The notes under the pieces were generated by a model. It did no database searches and had not been told where the DNA came from. It saw only the letters and a program-made list of their open reading frames with translations. Positions 9,190-16,891 of a stretch of DNA of 34,952 nt are shown here, one piece after another (position 1 is the stretch's first letter; each line of letters begins with the position of its first letter). The stretch lies in the NCBI GenBank assembly GCA_039810045.1, contig JBDHWF010000026.1, forward strand, positions 1 through 34,952, written 5' to 3'. Position numbers and translations under genes: made by a program. This stretch comes from CADCWN01 sp039810045. GTDB lineage: Bacteria; Chloroflexota; Chloroflexia; Thermomicrobiales; CADCWN01.

Positions 9190-9266
9190 TCGCGCACTAC
9201 ATATCCCCTGAGTTGGTGAGGCAAATACGTTTTGGCAGTAGGCAGGAAGCCTTTTGCTGGCTGTGC

Positions 9267-10076
9267 TTACTCCGCTGGGTATCGTGCTGGCGCGAACCGT
9301 TGCGCGCCCCAGCCTGTTGCCGCCGCAAGATCAAGGTCGGCGACGAGCAGTGCTTCTTCACCATACGGAGTGTATGCCAGGCACTTGCCGGTTGGTGAAA
9401 TCAGGCTGGTTGCTGTTTCCTGGTATTGAAAAGCGAAGTTGACACTGGCAAAGTAGATGACATTCTCAACGGCGCGGGCAATCATCGCTTTCTCGTAATA
9501 TTCACCTTCAGGGTCGCCCCAAAAGCGCGGGACATTCCCCGCGTGATTCGTTCCAGTCAGGTGCGGGTGAAAGACGACTTTGGCTCCCCGCCGTGCGGCC
9601 CAGCGGACCGTCTCTGGATAGCGAAACGCTTCGTGACAGATCGCCACACCAAATGGCACACCATTGATCGCGAACATTTCCCGCGTATCCCCATGCACAT
9701 AGTAGGGGTCTTCTTCCAGCGCGATCTGTGTCTTGGCCTGACAGCCCTGAATCGTACCGTCAGCATTGATCACATAGGCCACGTTGCGTAAGCCAGCGGG
9801 GCTTGCCCACTCCATCGGCATGATGACCGCGACAGCATAGTTGCGGGCGAGGGCGCAAACCTGTTGCAGCGCGGCCTCCTGGGCGGCTTGATCGGGCGCG
9901 GCAATCTGGAAATCTGGACTGCGATACCCAGGGAGATACGTTTCGGGAAAACAGACGATGGCTACCGCTTGGCTGGCGGCCTCCGCCAGGAAGCGCTCGG
10001 TCGTGGCAAGCGCTTCTTCGCGGCTGTGGGGCATTCGTGGCGAAGCAAGGCCAATGCGTAATGATGCGATACTCAT
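9267..10076 (-). CDS. Carbon-nitrogen hydrolase (nitrilase superfamily)
   Basis: 269 residues from the ATG at 10076; an open frame extends to 10295 but runs back through the upstream gene and is not used. The protein hydrolyses a non-peptide carbon-nitrogen bond (amide, nitrile or carbamoyl) through a cysteine thioester. The Glu-Lys-Cys triad is complete: E45 in CFPETYLPGY, K115 in AKTQI and C147 in VAICHEAFRYPE. Subfamily is uncertain; the FPETYLPGYRSPDF stretch is as in general nitrilase-related amidohydrolases rather than biotin synthetic or NAD synthetase forms. It begins 31 bases after the glycogen synthase gene on the same strand, with only a weak GAGAA ribosome site, so translation may depend on the upstream gene. 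Confidence 0.9.
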   Translation of the reverse strand: MSIASLRIGLASPRMPHSREEALATTERFLAEAASQAVAIVCFPETYLPGYRSPDFQIAAPDQAAQEAALQQVCALARNYAVAVIMPMEWASPAGLRNVAYVINADGTIQGCQAKTQIALEEDPYYVHGDTREMFAINGVPFGVAICHEAFRYPETVRWAARRGAKVVFHPHLTGTNHAGNVPRFWGDPEGEYYEKAMIARAVENVIYFASVNFAFQYQETATSLISPTGKCLAYTPYGEEALLVADLDLAAATGWGAQRFAPARYPAE

Positions 10077-10107
10077 CTGCTGTTGTTCTCTTTCGATAGT
10101 GTAGGTC

Positions 10108-11307
10108 TTATTGTAGTGATTGATAGAGCGCGACTGTTTGGGCCGCAATCGCGCCCCAGGAGAACAAGGCTTCGACGCGGCGGCGACCCGCCGCGCCCAT
10201 TGCGGCGCAGCGGGCTGGGTCAGCCAGCAAATTGTTGAGCGCGGCGGCGAGATCACGGCTGAACTCAGCAGGGTTAACGGGCTCATAGGGGGCAACGTCT
10301 TGCTGTGCTAATGGGACAAGCAGGCCAGTTTCACCATCAACAACGACTTCGGGAATCCCGCCAACGGCGCTGGCAACAACGGGTGTACCGCAGGCCATCG
10401 CCTCCAGGTTGATAATCCCGAATGGCTCATAAATTGATGGGCAGCAAAAGACCGTGGCGTGACTATAGAGTTGAATCGCCGCCTCGCGGGTTACCATCTC
10501 GCGGATCCAGATAATCCCTGGCCGCGCTTTGCTGGCCTCTGCAACGGCTGCCTCCATCTCAGCCGCGATCTCTGGGGTGTCGGGTGCGCCAGCGCAGAGT
10601 ACGATCTGGGCCTCCGGGTCGATCGCCGGGAGGGCATGCACGAGATGAATAATCCCCTTCTGCCGCGTGATTCGGCCCACAAACAGGACATAGGGACGGC
10701 TTGGGTCAACGCCATAACGATCGAGCGCAGCATGATCGGGTGTGGGCTGGTAGAGATTCGTATCGATACCGTTGTAGATAATGTGGACGCGCTCGGGGCG
10801 GGCGTCAGAAACGCGCAGAATATCGTCGCGTGTGCCAGTTGAGACAGCGATCACTGCATCTGCTTCACGTAGCGCGGTGCCTTCGACCCAGTTGGAGAGA
10901 TCGTACCCACCGCGCAATTGCTCACGCTTCCACGGTCGCAGTGGCTCCAACGAGTGGGTCGTCATCACAAGTGGAATCCCATAGGCGTGTTTGATCAGCA
11001 AGCCGCCAAGATTGGTATACCAGGTGTGGCAGTGAACCACGTTCGCATCAACATTGGTGGCGGCAAAGGCAACGTTGCGCGATAGCGCGCCAAAGACCGG
11101 GCGCAGATATGAGGGGGCAGTGAAACTGCTGTCGTCAAGCCCATAGCCGCGCACTGTCAGGTGTGAGGCCGCACTCTGTTGATCACCAAATGCGCGCACT
11201 TCAACGTCAATCAGTTTTGCTAGCTCGCGGCTGAGAAACTCAACGTGAACGCCAGCGCCCCCGTAGATGTGCGGGGGGTATTCATTGGTCAATATTAATG
11301 TCTTCAT
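10108..11307 (-). CDS. glgA: Glycogen synthase, corynebacterial (GT4/GlgM-like) type
   Basis: 399 residues with a GT-B fold. The N-terminal domain starts MKTLILTNEYPPHIYGGAGVH (donor-site K/R-T and GGAG loop), HCHTWYTN is the central motif, and the C-terminal donor domain holds VGRITRQKG and the EPFGIINLEAMACGTPVVA motif with the catalytic Glu pair. This pattern is that of TIGR02149, the corynebacterial-type GlgA. In actinobacteria this family acts on ADP-glucose, either extending alpha-1,4-glucan or making maltose-1-phosphate (GlgM). Which applies here is not visible. Start: two ATGs lie at 11313 and 11307; GAGAGG abuts the first but is 6 bases from the second, so 11307 is chosen. It is divergent from the deacetylase gene and leads the nitrilase gene. 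Confidence 0.85.
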   Translation of the reverse strand: MKTLILTNEYPPHIYGGAGVHVEFLSRELAKLIDVEVRAFGDQQSAASHLTVRGYGLDDSSFTAPSYLRPVFGALSRNVAFAATNVDANVVHCHTWYTNLGGLLIKHAYGIPLVMTTHSLEPLRPWKREQLRGGYDLSNWVEGTALREADAVIAVSTGTRDDILRVSDARPERVHIIYNGIDTNLYQPTPDHAALDRYGVDPSRPYVLFVGRITRQKGIIHLVHALPAIDPEAQIVLCAGAPDTPEIAAEMEAAVAEASKARPGIIWIREMVTREAAIQLYSHATVFCCPSIYEPFGIINLEAMACGTPVVASAVGGIPEVVVDGETGLLVPLAQQDVAPYEPVNPAEFSRDLAAALNNLLADPARCAAMGAAGRRRVEALFSWGAIAAQTVALYQSLQ

Positions 11308-11344
11308 CGGCATCCTCTCTGCAACGCCCGTTATTCCTTTTGGG

Positions 11345-11353
11345 ATAGTATCA
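11345..11353 (-). promoter_or_regulatory. Candidate extended -10 promoter for glgA
   Basis: Minus strand TGA followed by TACTAT (11350-11345) matches an extended -10, about 38 bases before the start. A partial -35 (TTGTGA or TTGAAA) is nearby but badly spaced. Confidence 0.35.
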
Positions 11354-11373
11354 TTTTCAACTGTCCTCGCCTA

Positions 11374-11403
11374 TTCACAAGTGGATACGAGATCGTGTAT
11401 ATT
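11374..11403 (+). promoter_or_regulatory. Candidate sigma-70 promoter for the deacetylase gene
   Basis: TTCACA (11374-11379), an 18-base spacer and TATATT (11398-11403) on the plus strand, 44 bases before the GTG start. It is divergent from the glgA promoter. Confidence 0.45.
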
Positions 11404-11447
11404 CATCGCTGAATGAATTGGTCAGACGATCTGATGGGAGGAGAGAA

Positions 11448-12575
11448 GTGGCTGCAACTTCAGACACGGGCATAGTCTTCCATGATCGTTACTTACAACA
11501 CAATACCGGGGTTGCCAAAACGGGGATGCCGTTGGCCCCATATCCCTTTGCTGAACCAGAGCCACACGTTTCTAGTCCGCGCACTGTGGGACGGGCAAAG
11601 CATCTCCTGGATCTTTCTGGATTAGGGGAGCAACTGACCCCGATTACTCCGCGTTATGCCACTGAGGCTGAGTTAACTGCGGCCCATACGCCTGCCTACG
11701 TTACCCATGTGCGGGAGATTGCGGCGGCGGGTGGTGGCGATGCCGGGGTCAATGCGCCATTGGGCGCAGATGGTTTTGCGATTGCCTCGCTTGCTGCGGG
11801 CGGCGCGATTGCCGCTGTCGATGCGGTGGTCACTGGGCAGGTACGCAATGCCTATGCCCTGGTGCGGCCACCAGGCCATCACGCTGTCGCCGATCGGGGG
11901 ATGGGCTTCTGCATCTTTAACAATATCGCAATCGCGGCGCGGTATGCCCAACAGACGCATCACCTGCAACGGGTGGCGATTATTGATTGGGATGTACACG
12001 ACGGCAACGGCACACACGAAATCTTCTATGCGGATGGCGACGTGCTCTTTGTGTCACTGCATCAGGAAGGGCTTTTCCCAGTCGATATGGGATTGATTGA
12101 GCAGACAGGTACAGGGGCAGGAACAGGGAAGACCGTCAATATCCCCTTACCGCCAGGGTCTGGCGATGCCGCGTATGCTGCGGCGATGGAGCGGATCGTT
12201 GTGCCGATTGTGCGGCAATTTGCTCCAGATCTCCTCCTCGTCTCCTGCGGGCTTGATGCCAGTGCTTTTGATCCGTTGGGACGGATGAATGTGTCGTCGC
12301 AGGGCTTCGCTACGCTGACTCGCGCTGCTCTGGCTCTGGCGGATGCGTGTTGTGTGGGACGACTGGTGGTGGTGCATGAGGGGGGCTACAGCCAGACCTA
12401 CGTGCCGGCGTGTACGTTGGCAGTGATCGAAACGCTGGCTGGTATTGCCGAACCGTGGCCTGATCCCGCGCTGGCGCGGTTGCGTACTGCGCGAACGGCA
12501 TATGAGGTCGGGCATGATGCTGAGCAGGCAATCGCCGCTGCGCTTGCTGCACAACGAGCCTACTGGTCGTTATAA
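11448..12575 (+). CDS. Class II histone-deacetylase-like zinc hydrolase
   Basis: 375 residues from GTG 11448, chosen because GGAGG lies 6 bases upstream; an upstream TTG at 11418 has no such site. The arginase/deacetylase fold is intact: RPPGHHA with the catalytic His pair H144/H145, zinc ligands D182 and H184 in DWDVHDGNG, D270 in SCGLDASAFDPLG, and the glycine-rich EGGYS with Tyr314. The usual DVHHGNG is DVHDGNG here; the changed His is not a ligand in known structures. Bacterial relatives deacetylate small molecules (acetylpolyamines, acetoin-linked substrates) or proteins such as acetyl-CoA synthetase. The substrate cannot be read from sequence. It is cytoplasmic and stands alone on its strand, 2.2 kb from a sirtuin/GNAT pair. 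Confidence 0.9.
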   Translation: MAATSDTGIVFHDRYLQHNTGVAKTGMPLAPYPFAEPEPHVSSPRTVGRAKHLLDLSGLGEQLTPITPRYATEAELTAAHTPAYVTHVREIAAAGGGDAGVNAPLGADGFAIASLAAGGAIAAVDAVVTGQVRNAYALVRPPGHHAVADRGMGFCIFNNIAIAARYAQQTHHLQRVAIIDWDVHDGNGTHEIFYADGDVLFVSLHQEGLFPVDMGLIEQTGTGAGTGKTVNIPLPPGSGDAAYAAAMERIVVPIVRQFAPDLLLVSCGLDASAFDPLGRMNVSSQGFATLTRAALALADACCVGRLVVVHEGGYSQTYVPACTLAVIETLAGIAEPWPDPALARLRTARTAYEVGHDAEQAIAAALAAQRAYWSL

Positions 12576-12600
12576 GCAGGTGGTGGTATGGGGAATATAT

Positions 12601-12630
12601 TTGGGGTGACAGTTGTTACGATGGTATACT
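12601..12630 (+). promoter_or_regulatory. Candidate promoter of the MerR-like regulator leader
   Basis: TTGGGG (12601-12606), an 18-base spacer and TATACT (12625-12630), with TGG directly before the hexamer giving an extended -10. A transcript from here would carry a leader of about 150 bases before the small ORF at 12787. Confidence 0.45.
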
Positions 12631-12664
12631 ATCGTTATCTTATCCAACTGCCCTTGGTGAGCGT

Positions 12665-12736
12665 TGAACAGTGTCAAGGTTGTGCCGCCTACTGTTCACA
12701 ATAGTTAGGCATGGTTTGCCTGTGCTGCGCGGCAGC
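12665..12736 (+). other. Structured leader with three stem-loops
   Basis: Three inverted repeats follow one another downstream of the candidate promoter. They are an 8-bp stem 12665-12672/12691-12698 with an 18-base loop, a 5-bp stem 12707-12711/12717-12721, and a 5-bp GC-rich stem 12724-12728/12732-12736. A short ATG frame (12711-12764, 17 codons plus stop, rich in Cys, Ala and Trp) runs through the last two but has no good ribosome site. I do not recognise a known riboswitch class. The whole gap 12576-12786 holds nothing else. Confidence 0.4.
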
Positions 12737-12786
12737 TTGGGCATGGGTAATGAATCTTCCATGATTGTGGAGGGAAGGACAAAATC

Positions 12787-12891
12787 ATGTGTGGAGAATG
12801 GCGATCAGATATTGCGGTATCGCCGATCGCTACTGTATTGAGCAGTCCCAACGGTATGGGGATCAGCACGAAAGGGGTTGAACATGGTTGA
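12787..12891 (+). CDS. 34-residue upstream ORF, translationally coupled to the regulator
   Basis: ATG at 12787 with a strong ribosome site (GGAGGGAAGGA, 7 bases from AAGGA to the ATG), 34 codons and a TGA at 12889-12891. It overlaps the regulator start (12884) by 8 bases, an arrangement also used by fdhB/nrfD and hyuA/small ORF in this window. The peptide begins MCGEWRSDIAV and has no hydrophobic segment or recognisable domain. It could be a leader peptide controlling the regulator, or a real small protein. No homologue is recognised. Confidence 0.5.
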   Translation: MCGEWRSDIAVSPIATVLSSPNGMGISTKGVEHG

Positions 12892-13366
12892 ATCAGCACC
12901 AGTGCGGCGGGGCCGAGGCCGCCGCCCACGGAATGCCACGGCAGCAAGTACACCACGGGCGGCGGCTGCGCGTCAAGAGATCACATTTACTCAGCCAGAT
13001 CGCGGTGCGATGTGGATGCGTCTATCGTTGAATGCTTCACAAGTCGCCGCCCTTTGCGGTGTCACCTTGCGGCAGGTCATTCACTGGGCCGACCGGGGGT
13101 ACCTCCCACGCGCCTCGGGCGAGTCAGGAGCCTTCACCGGGCAGGCGGTTGATATGTGTATGTTGATCAAAGAGGCCCGCACGCGGGGGATTTCCCATGC
13201 ACGGGCGGCTGAACAGGCGCGACGGTTCCTCTCTGAGGAATTGCAGCGCGATGGTGGGCAGCCACACGTTGGTACGCCCGATCTGTCGGCGATTGCCGGA
13301 CAGATTCGCGAGATTGAGCGCAATGCCCAGGCATTGCTTGAGCAACTTGAGCCAAAAGCAAAATAG
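12884..13366 (+). CDS. MerR-like helix-turn-helix DNA-binding protein
   Basis: 160 residues from ATG 12884, with AAAGGGG 6 bases upstream (an in-frame TTG at 12878 is less well placed). The N-terminus (residues 1-30) is Arg/Ala-rich and probably disordered. Residues about 45-110 match a MerR-type winged helix: SQVAALCGVTLRQVIHWADRGYLP is the helix-turn-helix, followed by a wing and KEARTRGISHARAAEQARRFL. The C-terminus (residues about 130-160) has a short heptad pattern (IREIERNAQALLEQLE) likely to form a dimer coiled coil. No cysteine or ligand domain is evident, so the signal is unknown. It is preceded by a structured leader and coupled small ORF and followed by a 20-bp hairpin, so it is probably autonomous. 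Confidence 0.75.
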   Translation: MVESAPVRRGRGRRPRNATAASTPRAAAARQEITFTQPDRGAMWMRLSLNASQVAALCGVTLRQVIHWADRGYLPRASGESGAFTGQAVDMCMLIKEARTRGISHARAAEQARRFLSEELQRDGGQPHVGTPDLSAIAGQIREIERNAQALLEQLEPKAK

Positions 13367-13405
13367 GTTCGATTCAGGAAATCGCCTGTTCAGCACTCAA
13401 TATTC

Positions 13406-13447
13406 ATAGGCGCAGGCCCGATGCAGTTGCATCGGGCCTGCGCCTAT
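13406..13447. terminator. Perfect 20-bp inverted repeat with 2-base loop
   Basis: Arms 13406-13425 and 13428-13447 pair without mismatch around the bases GT. It lies 40 bases after the regulator stop and 81 bases before the ureohydrolase start. There is no T-run on either side, so it is a factor-independent terminator of atypical type, a transcript-stabilising hairpin or a protein-binding palindrome. Confidence 0.6.
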
Positions 13448-13528
13448 TGCCGCGTAATGTTACGATTACTGCCAAACCAGTGACGTATGAATCATGAACA
13501 CTCAACGATCCTTTTTGCGAGGTGGAAG

Positions 13529-14698
13529 ATGGACGACCAAGAGCGTGACCAGCAGCATCGCCCGATCCAGCGTGAAGACCTGCGTGGTACCTGGGCGATG
13601 GAGCGGGAAGCGGCGCTGCCTAGTGTGCGGACGGCTGAACGGCAGGCGTTGCAGAAACAGTATGGCCTGGAGGCCGCCGCCACGATTCGCGATCGCTCCC
13701 TGACCTTGTTCAATCGGTCGCGTTGGGGGCTGGGACAAGGGGGGACGTTTGCCGGGGCCGACTACCTGGAAGATATGCGGCAGTTGGGCGGGCAAGATGT
13801 TGCTATTGTGGGGGTGCCGCTCGATGCTGGCACTACCTATCGCTCTGGCACACGGTTTGGGCCACAGGCGATCCGCCGGATTTCGACGCTGGGCGGGAAC
13901 TATAACGCTGAACGTGGTGTGATTCTTGGCGAATCGCTGCAGATCGTTGATATTGGTGATGTTCAGGTGATTCCCGCAAATATTGAGAAAAGTTTTGATC
14001 AGATTGCCGATGCGATCGCCTATATCACTGAGCGCGCAGTCTTTCCAGTGGTCCTTGGTGGCGATCACTCGATTGGCTATCCCGATATTCGCGGGATGGC
14101 CCCCTATATCGATGGGAAAGTGGGAATTATTCACTTTGATCGGCACAGTGACCTTGGCGAGACGGCCTTTGACGAACGGATGCACGGCTCACCGTTTTTC
14201 CATGCGACCAACATTCCCAATGCGCCAGCAACCAATCTGGTACAGGTAGGGATTGGCGGGTGGACTGGGTCTCGCCCAGGGATGCGCGTCGCCCGTGAGC
14301 GCGGCGCGACCGTGATTACGCTCGATGATCTTGATCGGTATGGTCTGGAGCGGATCATGGAGTTTGCGTTAGAGGTGGCGTGGCGCGGGGCCAAGGCGGT
14401 CTGGCTTTCGTTTGATGTTGACTCGGTAGACCCGGCCTTTGCCCCAGGTACGGGCACCCCGGAACCAGGTGGCCTGACCTCGCGTGAGGCACTGCGAATG
14501 CTGCGCCTCGCCGCGCGCGAAGGGCTGGCAGGTATGGAAGTTGTCGAAGTCGCCCCACCGTATGACGTGGCTGATATTACCGCGCTGCTTGGCGGGCGGG
14601 CGATTATGGATGTCCTGGCAACGTTGGTGGAAGCGCACCAGCTTGGTACACCCCCGGTAGCTGATCAACCGCAGATTGCTGAGGAGCCAGAGGGCTGA
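13529..14698 (+). CDS. Ureohydrolase: agmatinase-family, candidate guanidine hydrolase
   Basis: 389 residues from ATG 13529, chosen because GAGGTGG precedes it directly; an ATG at 13487 lacks a site. Ureohydrolases cleave a guanidino group to urea with two metal ions. All metal ligands are visible: H180 in GGDHS, D204-x-H206-x-D208 in HFDRHSD, and D296/D298 in SFDVDSVDP. Classical agmatinase and arginase have DAH here; this protein has DRH, followed by the ERMHGSPFFHAT stretch. An N-terminal extension of about 75 residues makes it as long as cyanobacterial Sll1077 (about 390) rather than SpeB (about 306). From memory, those features go with the GdmH guanidine hydrolase group, so I favour that over agmatinase. 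No HypA/HypB-like nickel chaperones are in the window. It is convergent with the next gene, with 6 bases between. Confidence 0.82.
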   Translation: MDDQERDQQHRPIQREDLRGTWAMEREAALPSVRTAERQALQKQYGLEAAATIRDRSLTLFNRSRWGLGQGGTFAGADYLEDMRQLGGQDVAIVGVPLDAGTTYRSGTRFGPQAIRRISTLGGNYNAERGVILGESLQIVDIGDVQVIPANIEKSFDQIADAIAYITERAVFPVVLGGDHSIGYPDIRGMAPYIDGKVGIIHFDRHSDLGETAFDERMHGSPFFHATNIPNAPATNLVQVGIGGWTGSRPGMRVARERGATVITLDDLDRYGLERIMEFALEVAWRGAKAVWLSFDVDSVDPAFAPGTGTPEPGGLTSREALRMLRLAAREGLAGMEVVEVAPPYDVADITALLGGRAIMDVLATLVEAHQLGTPPVADQPQIAEEPEG

Positions 14699-14704
14699 AT
14701 CAGG

Positions 14705-16891
14705 CTAGCGCAGGGTTACTCCAGTAACGCCAATCGCCACCAGCCGATCATCAGCCCCACCCACTGTGCGGTTGGGCCGTTCTGCTGGGTCAAGGGTGGT
14801 CAGCGTAATGGTATGTTGCCCGGGGGCCAGGGTGAGCGGCACAGTATAAGTTTTGGGTTCGGCAACCTGCCATTCAGCGACAGCTTGCCCATCAATACTG
14901 ACCACAAGGCGGCGCGGCACGTGGAAGCTCCAGGCTTCAAACTGCAAGGTGCCAGATTGCGCGTGGTCGCTGAAGCTCCACGTTTCAAGGTTGGCTGATT
15001 GGGCCAGCCAACGCATCAACCGTTGGTCAGCTAATGGCTCTAGGGCGTGCCAGCCTATCGTTGGGCGTAGGGCGAATTGTGGGTCAACAGGAGTGCGTGG
15101 TTGATAAACGGTCATCTGCGTATCTTCGTAGAGGGGAGTTGGTTCGGCGTAGTTGCGCAGGTAAGCGGCGATTTCCCGCTGATTCAGCTTCGGATCGGTG
15201 CGAAGGATGACAAGCCAGCGCACTCCAGCGTAGTGGAGCAGCCAACGGCCAGTATCAGCGGTGAAGGCTGGTGTGATCTCGTTGGTACTTTCGGTCAGTT
15301 CAGCGAATGGCGGGAGTTCCAGGATTGGATAGGCCAGCGGGCGCGAGAGGTAGCCACCAATAATCGGGCGCTGGTGGACAGTCTGCCCCATGAGCGACGA
15401 AGCGCGGGTGATCGAAAACGGCAGTTCCAGCACTGCCCCAGGTTCGTCGCTGGCGGCAAGCTGCCGATAGAATGCTGGCTCCTGCACGAAGGTAAGTGGA
15501 TATGGGGTGGCAAAATGCTCGGCCAGTAACGTCGCCACCAGTAGCGGCAGGGCGACCCGCTGCACGCGCTGAAGTTGCAAACGCGGGAATCGCTCTTGCA
15601 GCCCAGCCAGGCCGAATCCGGCGAGGATCGCCAGACAGAGCGTGACCAGTAAGCCGAAGCGGGCTGGCACTCGGGCGAGATTCACGCCAGGGATCTGCTG
15701 TAAAAGCCGATAGGGCATTGGAATCGCTGGATAGCTCTGTCCAGCGATTTGTAGCACTGGCCCCAGGGCCAGGAGGGTAAAGATCACTGCCAGCACTGCC
15801 CAGGGCCATGCCTGCCTGCGCCGTAACCACAATCCGATGCCTGCCAGGAGTAGCGGTAGGATGCCCAGGAAAATCGACCGTTCAACGGCAGGGGCAATCG
15901 CCCGCCCGCCAACCTGTTCGGCCTGTGCCCCCCACCAATGCTGTATGGGGCTGGGCGTGATCAGCGATAGAAGATCGGCGGAGAACGATTCTGCACCTAA
16001 CACGGCTGGGCGGGTTGTTGCGGTTGCGGCGAGTTCTCGTGCGGTGGGAATCAGGAGCGGCAGAATCAGCAAGAGCCCGCCCACGCCAATCGCGAGAGCG
16101 GGAACAAGCGACATAATCGTGCGCTGGCGGATCATCAGGAGTGGGAGATATACCGCCGTCAGGAGTGCGGCAAAGAGCAGGTATTGCCAGTCGCAGAGCG
16201 CCAGCAAGAGGATCGCACCGATCGCGCCGCTAATCGCTAATAGTCGTTGGCGACCACCCTTTTCGGTTGCGATCAGCAGGCAGAGCAGGTACAGCGGCAA
16301 CCCTTCAGCGGCGATCAGGTTGGCGTGGCCAAGTAAATGTGCCATTTGATAGGAGCCGTAGCCAACGATGATCCCGCCCACAAATCCTGCCAGTCGCTTG
16401 CCTGTCAGGTAGCTGACTAGCAGATAGGCGGTATATGCTGTTAGCACCAGCGAGAAGATGACGACAAAGTTGTAGGCGGCAGGGAGGCCAAAGGCAATCT
16501 GCACGGGCAGACTGAGCAGGCCATTGAACGGATTCAGCGTGTGTAGATAGAGTGGTGCGCCATACGGTGCGTAGAGTAGTGGTGTTTGGTAGGGATTTTG
16601 ACCGCTAGCGAGAGCAGTTCGCAGCCACCAGTAATCCCAATAGTTCTGCCAGGCATCCCGCCCATCACCAGGGAGGGCAGTGTTGAAGTGGGCGATTAGC
16701 GGATAGGTCAGCAATAGGGCGAGCAGGAGGTAGAGACCCAGGGGCAGCAGATGCTGTTGACTGATGCTGGGCAGGCGATCAGTGCGGTGAGGTGCTTGCC
16801 GCTGTCGTGTAGCCTGCGTTGCGGGGTGATCGTTGTCCTGGTTCATGGAGCCGAAGGATAGCACATTGCCTGTTCGCTGGTGGGCGCTCAC
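14705..16891 (-). CDS. GT-C-like multi-membrane protein with C-terminal beta-sandwich
   Basis: 728 residues if GTG 16891 is used; this GTG overlaps the upstream stop by 4 bases (GTGA), which suggests coupling. ATG 16846 is an alternative with a poor ribosome site. Residues 1-45 are polar, then about eleven membrane segments run to about residue 470. The first loop carries PGDGRDAWQNYWDYWW, an acidic and aromatic motif like those of GT-C enzymes. Residues about 475-600 are soluble. The last 90 residues form a beta-rich domain, seen as LQFEAWSFHVPRRLVVSIDGQ and a PGQHTITL strand pair, probably carbohydrate-binding (inference). It ends the long minus-strand gene run. Envelope glycan assembly is likely; donor and acceptor are unknown. 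Confidence 0.75.
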   Translation of the reverse strand: MSAHQRTGNVLSFGSMNQDNDHPATQATRQRQAPHRTDRLPSISQQHLLPLGLYLLLALLLTYPLIAHFNTALPGDGRDAWQNYWDYWWLRTALASGQNPYQTPLLYAPYGAPLYLHTLNPFNGLLSLPVQIAFGLPAAYNFVVIFSLVLTAYTAYLLVSYLTGKRLAGFVGGIIVGYGSYQMAHLLGHANLIAAEGLPLYLLCLLIATEKGGRQRLLAISGAIGAILLLALCDWQYLLFAALLTAVYLPLLMIRQRTIMSLVPALAIGVGGLLLILPLLIPTARELAATATTRPAVLGAESFSADLLSLITPSPIQHWWGAQAEQVGGRAIAPAVERSIFLGILPLLLAGIGLWLRRRQAWPWAVLAVIFTLLALGPVLQIAGQSYPAIPMPYRLLQQIPGVNLARVPARFGLLVTLCLAILAGFGLAGLQERFPRLQLQRVQRVALPLLVATLLAEHFATPYPLTFVQEPAFYRQLAASDEPGAVLELPFSITRASSLMGQTVHQRPIIGGYLSRPLAYPILELPPFAELTESTNEITPAFTADTGRWLLHYAGVRWLVILRTDPKLNQREIAAYLRNYAEPTPLYEDTQMTVYQPRTPVDPQFALRPTIGWHALEPLADQRLMRWLAQSANLETWSFSDHAQSGTLQFEAWSFHVPRRLVVSIDGQAVAEWQVAEPKTYTVPLTLAPGQHTITLTTLDPAERPNRTVGGADDRLVAIGVTGVTLR

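Noticed and set aside
9225..9262. Terminator between the convergent GNAT and nitrilase genes
   Set aside because: Only a 4-bp stem (AGGC/GCCT) followed by four T is seen; too weak to call.
13448..13528. A guanidine riboswitch (ykkC or mini-ykkC) before the ureohydrolase
   Set aside because: Only 81 bases are available, with one weak 5-bp stem (13454-13458/13465-13469); the paired ACGR-loop hairpins of the guanidine-II class and the size of guanidine-I are absent.
13502..14185. 227-codon minus-strand frame opposite the ureohydrolase
   Set aside because: The opposite strand holds a complete set of ureohydrolase metal ligands; this frame has none of its own motifs.
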